Shown: in pieces, positions 22,836 through 30,630 of the stretch
Numbering within the stretch: position 1 is the stretch's first letter
Layout: each line of letters opens with the position of its first letter
From: Bacillota bacterium LX-D
GTDB taxonomy: Bacteria; Bacillota; DUOV01; Zhaonellaceae
Direction of reading: 5' to 3'
Assembly: GCA_031628995.1 (NCBI GenBank)
Contig: JAVLUO010000014.1
Span: 1 to 35,813, forward strand
DNA length: 35,813 nt
Position numbers and translations under genes: made by a program
Notes under the pieces: generated by a model
The model's input: the letters and a program-made list of their open reading frames with translations, nothing else
What the model was told of the DNA's origin: nothing
The model's database searches: none

Positions 22836-23492
22836 CTAGTCGATAACTCGTTTAGCTCCCCAATATCTTTCAGCCCAATATTTGTTATCAAGCATGCTGA
22901 CCATAACGCCATCTCGTGAGTTGGCAGCATGGATGAATTTATCTTCACCTAGGTAAATACCTACGTGACCAACATTTTTACCGTTAATGCTAAAAAAAAC
23001 TAAGTCTCCAGGCTGCAAATCCGATTTTGCTACTTCTGTGCCACAGGTAGCATATTGCCTGGCTGAAGAATGAACCAATTCTATTCCGTAAGTTTTATAT
23101 ACATAACGGACAAAACCAGAGCAATCAAACCCATCTGGATTTTCACCACCATATCTATATCTAGCACCTTCAAAACTTTGAGCAAAATCCAGCAAATTGT
23201 CTAAGCGGCTAGAGCTGCGAGAGGCAACAGATTTTGGGCGAGACTTGGTGGCAGCGACCTTAGTGTCGATTTGTAAGGTTTGCCCAATAAGAATTGAATC
23301 GCTTTTGAGGTGATTTAATTTCTTAATTTTTTCTACCGTTGTGCCATATTTTTTGGCTAGGTTCCATAAAGTATCACCTTTATTAACCCTTATTTCCGCA
23401 GCTTGTGCTGTGCTTGTCCAAAATAAGGCAGTGGCTAAACACAAAGAAGAAGTAAAAACTGCAATCTTTTTAGTATTAATTACCAATATCAT
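22836..23492 (-). CDS. LysM - NlpC/P60 peptidoglycan endopeptidase
   Basis: A 218-residue secreted cell-wall hydrolase. A signal peptide (about 1-31, ending AQA) precedes one LysM domain (IRVNKGDTLWNLAKKYG...GQTLQI). A short Ser/Arg linker follows, then an NlpC/P60 domain with the catalytic Cys in DGFDCSGFVRYVY and His in NVGHVGIYLG and KFIHAANS. It cleaves stem-peptide bonds (D-Glu-diamino acid type). ATG 23492 is preferred; the GTG at 23504 lies in the riboswitch stem. Control by c-di-AMP, the known riboswitch partner of wall hydrolases, ties its expression to osmotic and wall status. Confidence 0.93.
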   Translation of the reverse strand: MILVINTKKIAVFTSSLCLATALFWTSTAQAAEIRVNKGDTLWNLAKKYGTTVEKIKKLNHLKSDSILIGQTLQIDTKVAATKSRPKSVASRSSSRLDNLLDFAQSFEGARYRYGGENPDGFDCSGFVRYVYKTYGIELVHSSARQYATCGTEVAKSDLQPGDLVFFSINGKNVGHVGIYLGEDKFIHAANSRDGVMVSMLDNKYWAERYWGAKRVID

Positions 23493-23501
23493 CCCTACTT
23501 C

Positions 23502-23610
23502 CACGCCGACGGAGTTAGCTGCCGGGTTCGGGCCGAAAGGCTAGCCCGCTACCATTGTAGTTCACCCCAAATATTGGTTCCCCCGTTTCCATAGAATGGA
23601 ATTAGGCGTT
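23502..23610 (-). promoter_or_regulatory. c-di-AMP (ydaO/yuaA) riboswitch
   Basis: Minus strand: AACGCCTAATTCC opens P1. The conserved GGGGGAACCA, TTGGGGTGAA, GGCCCGAACCCGGCAGCTAA and CTCCGTCGGCGTGG then follow in order and close P1. This is the typical ydaO motif. There is no terminator between it and the gene: the 3' strand of P1 runs straight into the ribosome-binding site GGAAGTAGGG before ATG 23492. The remaining 165 bp to the degV start hold no gene. Confidence 0.92.
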
Positions 23611-23786
23611 TTATATTTTTAACAAAATCTTATTTTTATTTAATAATTCGGCAAAAATGTTAAAAATCCTGCCAGAAAACGATATTAATGTAAAAAAAGA
23701 GGATAGTATTGACTTTCCCAAATATTTGGAAGTAAAATGTTTTGAAGGCTTCTGTATAAAAAGAAAGAATCCGGAGTGTGAGGTAT

Positions 23787-24623
23787 TTGGTTAAAATTGT
23801 TACAGATAGTGCTAGTGATTTGCCTCCAGAAATAGCTCAAAAATTAAATATGACAATTGTTCCTCTTTTAGTTAATTTAGAAGGAATAATTTATCAGGAT
23901 AGGATAGATATAAGCCCAAAAGAATTTTATCACAAAATCAGCAGGGAAAATATTATACCTACTACATCCCAGGTAGGCCCCCAAGATTTTTATAATTGTT
24001 TTAAACAGCTTGTTGAGGCAGGCCATCAAGTCTTGGTTATTAGTTTTTCTTCTCGGCTCAGTGGTACTTACCAATCTGCTCTTTTGGCTAAGGATATGCT
24101 GCAAACAGATTTGATCGAAGTTGTAGATACTAAATGCGCTTCTATTGGACAAGGCTTAATTGCTTTAGAAGCAGCCCAATTGGCCCAAAGTGGTGCCCCG
24201 TTAGCTGAAATAAAGTCGAGGGTACGTTATATGGCTGAAAAGATGGAACATATTTTTGTAGTTGGCTCCCTGGATATGTTGAAAAAAGGCGGAAGGATTA
24301 ATAGTGCCCAAGCAGTAATTGGAGGTTTACTTAATATTAAGCCAATACTACAATTTAATGAGGGGGCTATCGAACCCTTAACTAAAGCTAGGGGCTGGAA
24401 AAAGGCTTTAGAGACAATGGTTAAGATTATGGCTGAGCGGGGACACAATTTAGAGCAACAAAGGATTGGGATTAGCCACAGCAATTGTCCGGAAATTGCT
24501 GAACAGCTGAAAGGAATAGTTGCTGAGAAATTCGGAGTTAGGGACTTTTTTATTTCTGAAATTGGCCCTGTAATTGGCAGCCATGTTGGGCAGGAAACTT
24601 TAGCTTTATTTTTTCTAAAGTAA
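23787..24623 (+). CDS. DegV family protein (fatty-acid binding, FakB-like), copy 1
   Basis: A 278-residue DegV fold protein. VKIVTDSASDLP at the start and a conserved middle with TTSQVGPQDFYNCF, SSRLSGTYQSA and VDTKCASIGQG form the lipid head-group pocket. MLKKGGRINSAQAVIGGLLNIKPIL is the family hallmark, and GPVIGSHVG lies at the C-terminus. DegV/FakB proteins bind fatty acids and present them to the kinase FakA for phosphorylation. No fakA is in the window. I chose TTG 23787 because GGAG lies 10 nt upstream and relatives start MVKIVTDS. A second degV follows after 25 nt. Confidence 0.92.
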   Translation: MVKIVTDSASDLPPEIAQKLNMTIVPLLVNLEGIIYQDRIDISPKEFYHKISRENIIPTTSQVGPQDFYNCFKQLVEAGHQVLVISFSSRLSGTYQSALLAKDMLQTDLIEVVDTKCASIGQGLIALEAAQLAQSGAPLAEIKSRVRYMAEKMEHIFVVGSLDMLKKGGRINSAQAVIGGLLNIKPILQFNEGAIEPLTKARGWKKALETMVKIMAERGHNLEQQRIGISHSNCPEIAEQLKGIVAEKFGVRDFFISEIGPVIGSHVGQETLALFFLK

Positions 24624-24648
24624 TATGGATAGGATTGGATGGGGAGAA

Positions 24649-25491
24649 ATGGTTAGAATATTAACCGATAGTTCTTGTGAGTTAACACCGGAACAAGCTG
24701 AGGAATTAGGGGTCACGGTAATACCTTTAATCGTAAATATCGAAAACGTGGCCTATAAAGATCGGATAGATATAACGCCGGAACAGTTTTACGAGCTTTT
24801 AACTACCCAAAAGGCATTGCCGACTACGGCTCAAATTACACCGCGAGTTTTTCTAGAGCATTTTACTAATTTAGTTGAAGCAGGTGAAGAGGTTTTAGCT
24901 TTAATTTTTTCTTCAGCTTTAAGTGGTACATTTCAGTCGGCGGTAGTAGCCAAAAACATGCTTACCAAAGGTAGAGTTGAAGTAATCGATACAAAATGCG
25001 CTTCTGTCGGCTTAGGTTTAGTTGTCACGGAAGCCGCAAAAATGGCTCAGACTGGGGCAGATATGGAAACTATCTTAGCCAAAGTTCAGACTATGTGCCA
25101 AAGAATGGAACATATTATCTTAGTAAATACTTTAGATATGTTGAAAAAAGGCGGGCGAATCAGTTCCACCCGAGCTTTAGTTGGAGGAATGCTCAACGTT
25201 AAGCCAATTTTACAAATTATAGAAGGAGCTATTGTGCCTTTAGATAATCCCCGGGGCTGGAAAAAGGCACTTTCCAGAATGGAAGAAATTTTTAAAGCAA
25301 GGGGAGGACATATAACCCAGCGTCCTGTGTCCATCGGCCACTGTGCTAATGAGGAAAAAGCAGAAGAACTTTACCAAGCTTTACAAGAACAGTTTCTAAT
25401 TGAACAAATTTCAATTTCCAAAATGGGCCCAGTAATTGGGACTCATGTAGGTTTTGGAACCATAGGCCTCGCATTTGAAAGAAATGAATAA
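24649..25491 (+). CDS. DegV family protein (fatty-acid binding, FakB-like), copy 2
   Basis: A 280-residue paralog of the preceding gene, same architecture: VRILTDSSCELTPEQ, TTAQITPRVFLEHF, SSALSGTFQSA, IDTKCASVGLG, MLKKGGRISSTRALVGGMLNVKPIL and GPVIGTHVG. ATG 24649 follows GGGGAG; the ATG at 24625 has no site. Tandem copies usually bind different fatty acids (saturated versus unsaturated), which is the likely reason for two genes, but specificity cannot be read here. The ttcA-like gene follows immediately. Confidence 0.92.
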   Translation: MVRILTDSSCELTPEQAEELGVTVIPLIVNIENVAYKDRIDITPEQFYELLTTQKALPTTAQITPRVFLEHFTNLVEAGEEVLALIFSSALSGTFQSAVVAKNMLTKGRVEVIDTKCASVGLGLVVTEAAKMAQTGADMETILAKVQTMCQRMEHIILVNTLDMLKKGGRISSTRALVGGMLNVKPILQIIEGAIVPLDNPRGWKKALSRMEEIFKARGGHITQRPVSIGHCANEEKAEELYQALQEQFLIEQISISKMGPVIGTHVGFGTIGLAFERNE

Positions 25492-25506
25492 GTGGAGCGA
25501 ATTGAC

Positions 25507-26241
25507 ATGAAAAAATCAGACAGCAAGTGGTTTTTGACAAAAGTAAAAAGAGCCCTGAAAGACTTCCAGATGATTGATCCTGGCGATCGCATTGCCGTAG
25601 GTTTGTCTGGAGGAAAGGATAGCACATCATTACTTTACATTCTGCACATCCTTAAAAATATGGTCAGAATGGATTTTGAAATAGTGCCCATTACTTTAGA
25701 TATGGGTTGGGAAGCTGATTGGAGTCCTCTCACGGAATTTTGCACGCAGCTAGGTTTGCCTCATCGAATTAAAGAAACCAATATCGGCAAGATCGTATTT
25801 GATATTCGGCAGGAAACTAACCCTTGCTCTCTGTGTGCTAAGCTGCGCCGGGGAGCTTTGCATAATGAAGCCTTAGCCCAAAATTGCAATAAAGTAGCTT
25901 TAGGACATCACTTAGACGATGCCATTGAAACTTTTTTGCTTAATTTGCTGTACGCAGGAAAAATGGGCTCCTTTCCTTCAAAGATTTATTTAGACCGCAC
26001 AAAATTGACTCTAATTAGGCCCATGGTCTACCTGCCCCAAAAAACCATTGTGTCCCTAGTGAAAAGAGAGAATTTACCTGTAGTTAATAACCTTTGTCCA
26101 GCCAACGGCCATACCAAAAGGCAGGAAATGCGCCAGTTAATAACACTTTTACAAGGTAAATATCCTGACATTAGGGATAAATTCTTAAGTGCTTTCAACA
26201 ATGTGGAAATGGAAAATCTATGGCCTAACAGAAGAAAGTAA
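25507..26241 (+). CDS. TtcA-like tRNA thiolation PP-loop protein
   Basis: A 244-residue PP-loop ATPase of the TtcA/TtuA superfamily. The ATP-pyrophosphatase loop is VGLSGGKDSTSLLY (about residues 33-46). CSLC (NPCSLCAKLRRG) plus a later Cys in NNLCPAN would hold the 4Fe-4S cluster used for 2-thiocytidine formation. GHHLDDAIETFLLNL and FPSKIYLDR are typical of the family. TtcA thiolates C32 of certain tRNAs. ATG 25507 lies 10 nt after GTGGAG; GTG 25492 sits at that site. It runs on from the two degV genes and is probably co-transcribed with them. Confidence 0.88.
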   Translation: MKKSDSKWFLTKVKRALKDFQMIDPGDRIAVGLSGGKDSTSLLYILHILKNMVRMDFEIVPITLDMGWEADWSPLTEFCTQLGLPHRIKETNIGKIVFDIRQETNPCSLCAKLRRGALHNEALAQNCNKVALGHHLDDAIETFLLNLLYAGKMGSFPSKIYLDRTKLTLIRPMVYLPQKTIVSLVKRENLPVVNNLCPANGHTKRQEMRQLITLLQGKYPDIRDKFLSAFNNVEMENLWPNRRK

Positions 26242-26286
26242 AATGCACACAACTAGAAATACACCTCAAATGCCCGCCCTTTTCCC

Positions 26287-26314
26287 TTGCATTTAATTCC
26301 ATCTATGCTAGAAT
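26287..26314 (+). promoter_or_regulatory. Promoter of the HlyD-ABC operon
   Basis: TTGCAT (26287-26292), 16 bp, TAGAAT (26309-26314) with an extended TATGC upstream of the minus-10. It lies just ahead of a perfect palindrome. Confidence 0.55.
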
Positions 26315-26332
26315 AATAATTAAATTTAGGTG

Positions 26333-26346
26333 AGTGAGTGCTCACT
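26333..26346. promoter_or_regulatory. Probable TetR-family operator
   Basis: AGTGAGTGCTCACT is a 6-bp inverted repeat with a 2-bp centre, located between the minus-10 and the start codon, where a bound repressor would block the promoter. The TetR-family gene at the end of the operon (29310) is the natural candidate to bind it. Confidence 0.6.
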
Positions 26347-26363
26347 GGAAAGGGCGGGTTCAG

Positions 26364-27380
26364 GTGAGAAAAATAATTTTGTACTGCATAGCGGCCGTTT
26401 TTACGATAGCAATATTTAGTGGCTGCAGTCAAAAGAAGCAGGAAGAAGTTTTTACAGGTTCCATCGAAGCTAAGACTTTTAATGTACAAAGTGAAGTAGC
26501 CGGTCAAGTTCTAGAATTGCAGGCAGAAGAAGGAGCTGTGGTACATAAGGGGCAGGTTATAGCCAGGTTAGAGGATAAAGATTTGAAAATTAAGTTGCAA
26601 GAGGCACAGGCCAATTTAAAATTGGCTCAAAGTAAGCTGGCAGAGGCCAAAGCGGGTACAAGGGCAGCGCAAGTGCATGAAGCTCAGGCTCAGCTTAAAC
26701 AAATTAGAGCAACTATGGAAGGTATAAAAAATAATCTTCATACAGAGCAGAAAACTTTGCAAGATTATCAAACACTGCTTGCTAATGAAGCCATTAACGA
26801 AAAACAGGTTGCAGCCCAGCAAAGCAAGGTAGATTCCTTAGAGGCTCAGTATAATAGCTTGCAAGCTCAGATTGAGGCTGCCCAAGCTCGCTTAAAACTT
26901 TTGCAGGAGGGCGCCACTACCTATACTCTAGAGCAGCTTCAGGCCATGGAAGAACAGGCTGCCACAGGGGTTGACCAGGCGCGCTATTTCTTAAGTAAAA
27001 CGGTTTTAAAAGTTCCTGCAGACGGAGTAATCCAACGGAAAGTGGCAGAAGCAGGTGAGTTAGTTACCGCGGGTAGTACAATTGCAACAATTATTGACCC
27101 CCAAGATTTATGGGTAAAAATTTATGTGCCGGAAAACAAAATTAATCTAGTATCTCTACAGCAAAAAGTTTTGATTGAAGCAGATGCTTACCCCCAAGAA
27201 AAGTTTCAAGGCAAAATCATACAAATTGCCCAAGAAGCTGAGTTTACGCCAAAAAATGTGCAAACCAAAGAGGATCGGGTTAAACTAGTTTTTGCCGTGA
27301 AAGTAAAAATTACCTCTGGTCAGGACAAGTTAAAAGCAGGCCTTCCTGTAGATGTTTATTTGACAAAGGCAGGGAAGTAG
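26364..27380 (+). CDS. HlyD-type periplasmic-adaptor-like lipoprotein
   Basis: A 338-residue membrane fusion/adaptor protein. A lipobox IFSGC follows a short hydrophobic N-terminus, so it is probably a lipoprotein. The barrel-sandwich halves are FNVQSEVAGQVLELQAEEG and VLKVPADGVIQRKVAEAG. A long coiled coil lies between (about residues 75-190, rich in Q, A, L, E). The beta-barrel part follows. GTG 26364 is preferred; the longer ATG frame starts inside the operator. It forms an efflux operon with the ABC ATPase and permease, one nt between stop and next start. In a single-membrane cell the adaptor would act on the wall side. Confidence 0.88.
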   Translation: MRKIILYCIAAVFTIAIFSGCSQKKQEEVFTGSIEAKTFNVQSEVAGQVLELQAEEGAVVHKGQVIARLEDKDLKIKLQEAQANLKLAQSKLAEAKAGTRAAQVHEAQAQLKQIRATMEGIKNNLHTEQKTLQDYQTLLANEAINEKQVAAQQSKVDSLEAQYNSLQAQIEAAQARLKLLQEGATTYTLEQLQAMEEQAATGVDQARYFLSKTVLKVPADGVIQRKVAEAGELVTAGSTIATIIDPQDLWVKIYVPENKINLVSLQQKVLIEADAYPQEKFQGKIIQIAQEAEFTPKNVQTKEDRVKLVFAVKVKITSGQDKLKAGLPVDVYLTKAGK

Positions 27381-27381
27381 A

Positions 27382-28140
27382 ATGGAAAATGCTATTGTTT
27401 GCCAGGATTTGACTAAAAAGTTTGGAAAACTGGTTGCAGTTGATGGTGTTAGTTTAGTAATTCCTCGGGGTAAAATTTTTGGCTTTTTAGGTCCTAATGG
27501 CTCTGGCAAGTCAACTACCATTCGGATGTTGTGCGGATTGCTGAAGCCTACTTCTGGACAAGGAACTGTTTTAGGTTACGATATTTTGACAAAAGCTGAA
27601 GAAATCAAACAGCGCTTAGGTTATATGTCCCAAAAATTTAGTTTGTATACGGACTTAACAGTGGAAGAAAATTTAGACTTTTATAGCGGAATTTATGGGT
27701 TAAAAGGTAAAGAACAACATGAACGGAAAATAGAACTGCTAACTATGACGGGATTAGAAGGGCGACAAAGTCAGTTGGCAGGAACTTTATCGGGAGGTTG
27801 GAAACAACGGCTAGCTCTGGCTTGTGCTTTACTGCATCGTCCCCAACTATTGGTGTTGGATGAACCTACTGCAGGCGTAGATCCTGTTTCCCGTAGAATT
27901 TTTTGGGAGATTATTGGCACTTTGGCTGGTGAAGGAATGACAGTGCTGGTAAGCACCCATTATATGGATGAAGCAGAAACTTGCGACTTAGTTGGTTTTA
28001 TTTTTTATGGCAAATTAATGGGGCACGGGACACCCAAAGAGCTGAAAGCGGAATTAGGTTACCAATCTTTAGATGATGTGTTTATTAAATATGTTGAGCG
28101 AGGCGAGGCAGAGGGCCGGGGGGTGTTGGGCCATGTCTAA
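27382..28140 (+). CDS. ABC transporter ATP-binding protein
   Basis: A 252-residue ABC-2-type ATPase. Walker A is GPNGSGKST (near residue 35), the Q-loop lies in GYMSQKFSLY, the signature is LSGGWKQRL, Walker B is LLVLDEPTAGVDP, and the switch His is in VSTHYMDEAE. It drives drug or lipid export with the permease encoded next, whose start overlaps its end by 8 bp (translational coupling). The C-terminal stretch GLGVLGHV-like tail is short. Part of the TetR-controlled efflux operon. Confidence 0.94.
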   Translation: MENAIVCQDLTKKFGKLVAVDGVSLVIPRGKIFGFLGPNGSGKSTTIRMLCGLLKPTSGQGTVLGYDILTKAEEIKQRLGYMSQKFSLYTDLTVEENLDFYSGIYGLKGKEQHERKIELLTMTGLEGRQSQLAGTLSGGWKQRLALACALLHRPQLLVLDEPTAGVDPVSRRIFWEIIGTLAGEGMTVLVSTHYMDEAETCDLVGFIFYGKLMGHGTPKELKAELGYQSLDDVFIKYVERGEAEGRGVLGHV

Positions 28141-29278
28141 AATCCGAGTTTTTCATCTAGCTCGCTTTTGGGCCGTGGTGAAAAAGGAATTTATCCAAAT
28201 TAAGCGGGATAGGCCTAGTTTTGCCATTGCAGTGGCAATGCCTCTTTTAATGCTTTTTCTATTTGGCTATGCAGTAAATACAGATGTTGATCATTATAGC
28301 ACTGTAGTCTGGGATGGAGATGGCAGTACTGAATCCCGGGAGTTAATTGAGCTCTTTGTCAATTCCAATTACTTTGATGCCAATTATTATGCCAGCGGTT
28401 ATCGGGAAATAGAAGAGTATATTGATCGGGGTCAGGCTAAAGCAGCTATAATTATTCCTCCGAATTTTAGTAAACAGCTGCAGCGTCAAGAGCACGTAAA
28501 TGTGCAAGTGTTGATTGATGGTACTGATCCATCCATTTCCAGGACCGCCATGGCTGTGGCTCAGTTAATTGTACAAAGCTATGGCGGAAGATTACAGTCG
28601 GAAATCCTACCTGCAGGTGGGACTAAGCCCCTCCTTTTAGTAGATGCCCAAGCAAGAATCTTATACAATCCAGAAATGAAAAGCTTAATGTTTAATATTC
28701 CCGGATTAATTGGTCTGATTATGCAAAATGTTATTGCTTTATTAACAGCCTTTGCCATGGTACGAGAAAAAGAAAGGGGCACTATGGAGCAGTTATCTGT
28801 TACACCAGTTACTCCCGCCGAACTAATTTTAGGAAAATTAGTTCCTTATATAATCATCGGTATTTTTTCTTTTACTTTAACTTTAGTTACAGGTATTACT
28901 TGGTTTAAGGTGCCGGTACAAGGAAGTATTCTGCTGCTGTGCAGCCTTTCTGTAGTGTTTTTAATTACTATTTTAGCCATCGGTCTTTTAATATCTTCTT
29001 TGGCTAAAACTCAACTCCAGGCTATGCAGTTAACGGTACTGCTGATTCTCCCCAGTGTTTTGCTTTCCGGATTTATTTTTCCAAGGGAAACAATGCCCTT
29101 GGGGATTAAATTAATTAGCGATGTGCTTCCTTTAACTTATTTTTTAGTAATTTTAAGAGGAATCTTCTTAAAAGGGCTGACAATGGATTATTTAGTGCAT
29201 GAGACCATTATATTGGTTTGTTTTGCAGTGTCGTTTTGCGTTTTAGCTATGCTAAGGTTTAAGAAAAGAGCAGATTAA
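28133..29278 (+). CDS. ABC-2 type transporter permease
   Basis: A 381-residue permease of the DrrB/YhhJ class. An N-terminal helix (FAIAVAMPLLMLFLFGYAV) is followed by a large extracytoplasmic domain (about 60-190) and five C-terminal helices. MVREKERGTMEQLSVTPVTPAELILGK is the conserved ABC-2 loop. ATG 28133 overlaps the ATPase stop; the longer frame from 28073 is within the ATPase. With the ATPase and HlyD-type protein it makes one exporter. The substrate is unknown. Confidence 0.93.
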   Translation: MSKIRVFHLARFWAVVKKEFIQIKRDRPSFAIAVAMPLLMLFLFGYAVNTDVDHYSTVVWDGDGSTESRELIELFVNSNYFDANYYASGYREIEEYIDRGQAKAAIIIPPNFSKQLQRQEHVNVQVLIDGTDPSISRTAMAVAQLIVQSYGGRLQSEILPAGGTKPLLLVDAQARILYNPEMKSLMFNIPGLIGLIMQNVIALLTAFAMVREKERGTMEQLSVTPVTPAELILGKLVPYIIIGIFSFTLTLVTGITWFKVPVQGSILLLCSLSVVFLITILAIGLLISSLAKTQLQAMQLTVLLILPSVLLSGFIFPRETMPLGIKLISDVLPLTYFLVILRGIFLKGLTMDYLVHETIILVCFAVSFCVLAMLRFKKRAD

Positions 29279-29309
29279 GGCAACTGAAGATTAAAGAAGG
29301 TGAAAAATT

Positions 29310-29975
29310 ATGAATGAGCAGGATAATATCTTTAAAATTATTACAGCAGACCATTTTATAGCCGAAGAAGAAATGACTCCTAGTCAAAAAAAAATTGCCC
29401 AAGCTGCTTTAAAACTTTTTGCAGAAAAAGGTTATGAAGCTAGTTCTACCAGTGCTATCGCCAAAGAAGCCGGTGTGGCAGAAGGTACTATTTACAAATA
29501 CTACAAAAGTAAAAAGGATCTGATGCTATCTCTAATTGCCCCTATGGTCATTCGTTTAGCAGGTCCGGTAATTTTGCGGGATGTTGTCAGCATAACGCAA
29601 AACAAAGAAAGAAGCAGTGTTGAACTTTTAGAGGAACTTTTCTTAAATAGGCTAAAGCTCATCGAAAACAATACAGAAGTATTTAAGATAATATTGCAAC
29701 AGGTAATGTTTCACCCAGAACTAAAAACAGCATTAGTTAGCCATATTGCAGTGAAAGGAAAAAAGCTGTTAAGTGATTTTTTGCAAAGGAAAGTTGATGA
29801 GGGAGAGTTTAGAGATGTAGGAATTGAGCATATGACTCTTTGGGCAGTATCTCTAATGGCAGGGTATATTTTTGCCAAACAGCTTTTTACAGAAGAATCA
29901 ACCCAATGGAATGACAAAAAAGCAATAAAATCTTTAGTAGATATTTATATACACGGTATAGAAAACAAAAAATAA
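29310..29975 (+). CDS. TetR/AcrR-family regulator
   Basis: A 221-residue repressor. The N-terminal helix-turn-helix is IAQAALKLFAEKGYEASSTSAIAKEAGVAEGTIYKYYKSKKDL, starting near residue 28; the preceding extension is longer than usual. The C-terminal helical domain would bind the inducer. It is the last gene of the HlyD-ABC operon and probably controls it through the palindrome at 26333-26346, so the exporter and its repressor are induced together by the exported compound. GAAGGTG precedes ATG 29310. Confidence 0.92.
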   Translation: MNEQDNIFKIITADHFIAEEEMTPSQKKIAQAALKLFAEKGYEASSTSAIAKEAGVAEGTIYKYYKSKKDLMLSLIAPMVIRLAGPVILRDVVSITQNKERSSVELLEELFLNRLKLIENNTEVFKIILQQVMFHPELKTALVSHIAVKGKKLLSDFLQRKVDEGEFRDVGIEHMTLWAVSLMAGYIFAKQLFTEESTQWNDKKAIKSLVDIYIHGIENKK

Positions 29976-29982
29976 ATGAAAT

Positions 29983-30011
29983 TTGACTATTATCTAAACT
30001 GGCTTTAAAAT
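29983..30011 (+). promoter_or_regulatory. Promoter of ilvH
   Basis: TTGACT (29983-29988), 17 bp, TAAAAT (30006-30011). No leader attenuator or T-box fits in the 35 bp to the ATG. Confidence 0.55.
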
Positions 30012-30045
30012 ACTTTCAAAGGATGAATAAGAGGGGGTTTATAAG

Positions 30046-30546
30046 ATGCTACATACTCTTGCTTTGCTAGTTGTCAACAGGCCTACGGTCTTAAACCATA
30101 TTTCCAGTTTAATCAGCCGCAGAGCCTATAACATTGAAAGTATTGTTGCTGGCTCTACAGAGGATGCCAAGGTTACCCGGATTACTTTAGTTGTTGAGTG
30201 TGACGAGGGAGAAGTTGAGCAAGTCCGTACCCAGCTGTTAAAATTAGTCGATGTAATTCATGTTAGCGATTTAACGGCAGTACCTTCCATTACACGGGAA
30301 TTAGCCATGATTAAAGTTAAAGCTTTACCGGAAAGAAGGACAGACATTGTAGATATTGTCAATATTTTTCGGGCTAAAATTGTTGATGTAAACCGAGAAA
30401 CTATGGTTATTGAATTAACAGGTGAATCCGATAAAATCGATGCTTTATGTGAAGTTTTAGAGGAGCATGGGATTATTGAAATAGTTCGTACAGGTAAAAT
30501 AGCTGTCTCCAGGGGACCAGAGGCAGTTAAGCACAATATTGAATAG
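30046..30546 (+). CDS. ilvH: Acetolactate synthase small (regulatory) subunit
   Basis: A 166-residue IlvH/IlvN protein. The N-terminal ACT domain (LALLVVNRPTVLNHISSLISRRAYNIESI) senses valine and activates the catalytic subunit IlvB. The C-terminal half (TRELAMIKVKA...RAKIVDVNRETMVIELTGE) is typical. It acts in branched-chain amino acid synthesis as a heterotetramer with IlvB. ilvB is usually adjacent but is absent here; the gene stands alone between a TetR operon and a terminator. GAGGGGG precedes ATG 30046. Confidence 0.95.
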   Translation: MLHTLALLVVNRPTVLNHISSLISRRAYNIESIVAGSTEDAKVTRITLVVECDEGEVEQVRTQLLKLVDVIHVSDLTAVPSITRELAMIKVKALPERRTDIVDIVNIFRAKIVDVNRETMVIELTGESDKIDALCEVLEEHGIIEIVRTGKIAVSRGPEAVKHNIE

Positions 30547-30562
30547 ACATAATTTTAAACAT

Positions 30563-30608
30563 AAAGGGACCTGCCTCTCATAATCTGCACAGAGAGGCAG
30601 GTCCCTTT
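30563..30608. terminator. Bidirectional terminator after ilvH
   Basis: AAAGGGACCTGCCTCTC pairs perfectly with GAGAGGCAGGTCCCTTT (17-bp arms). It separates ilvH from the convergent acetyltransferase gene. Confidence 0.9.
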
Positions 30609-30630
30609 AAAATAAGGAGGATTTTTCTAT

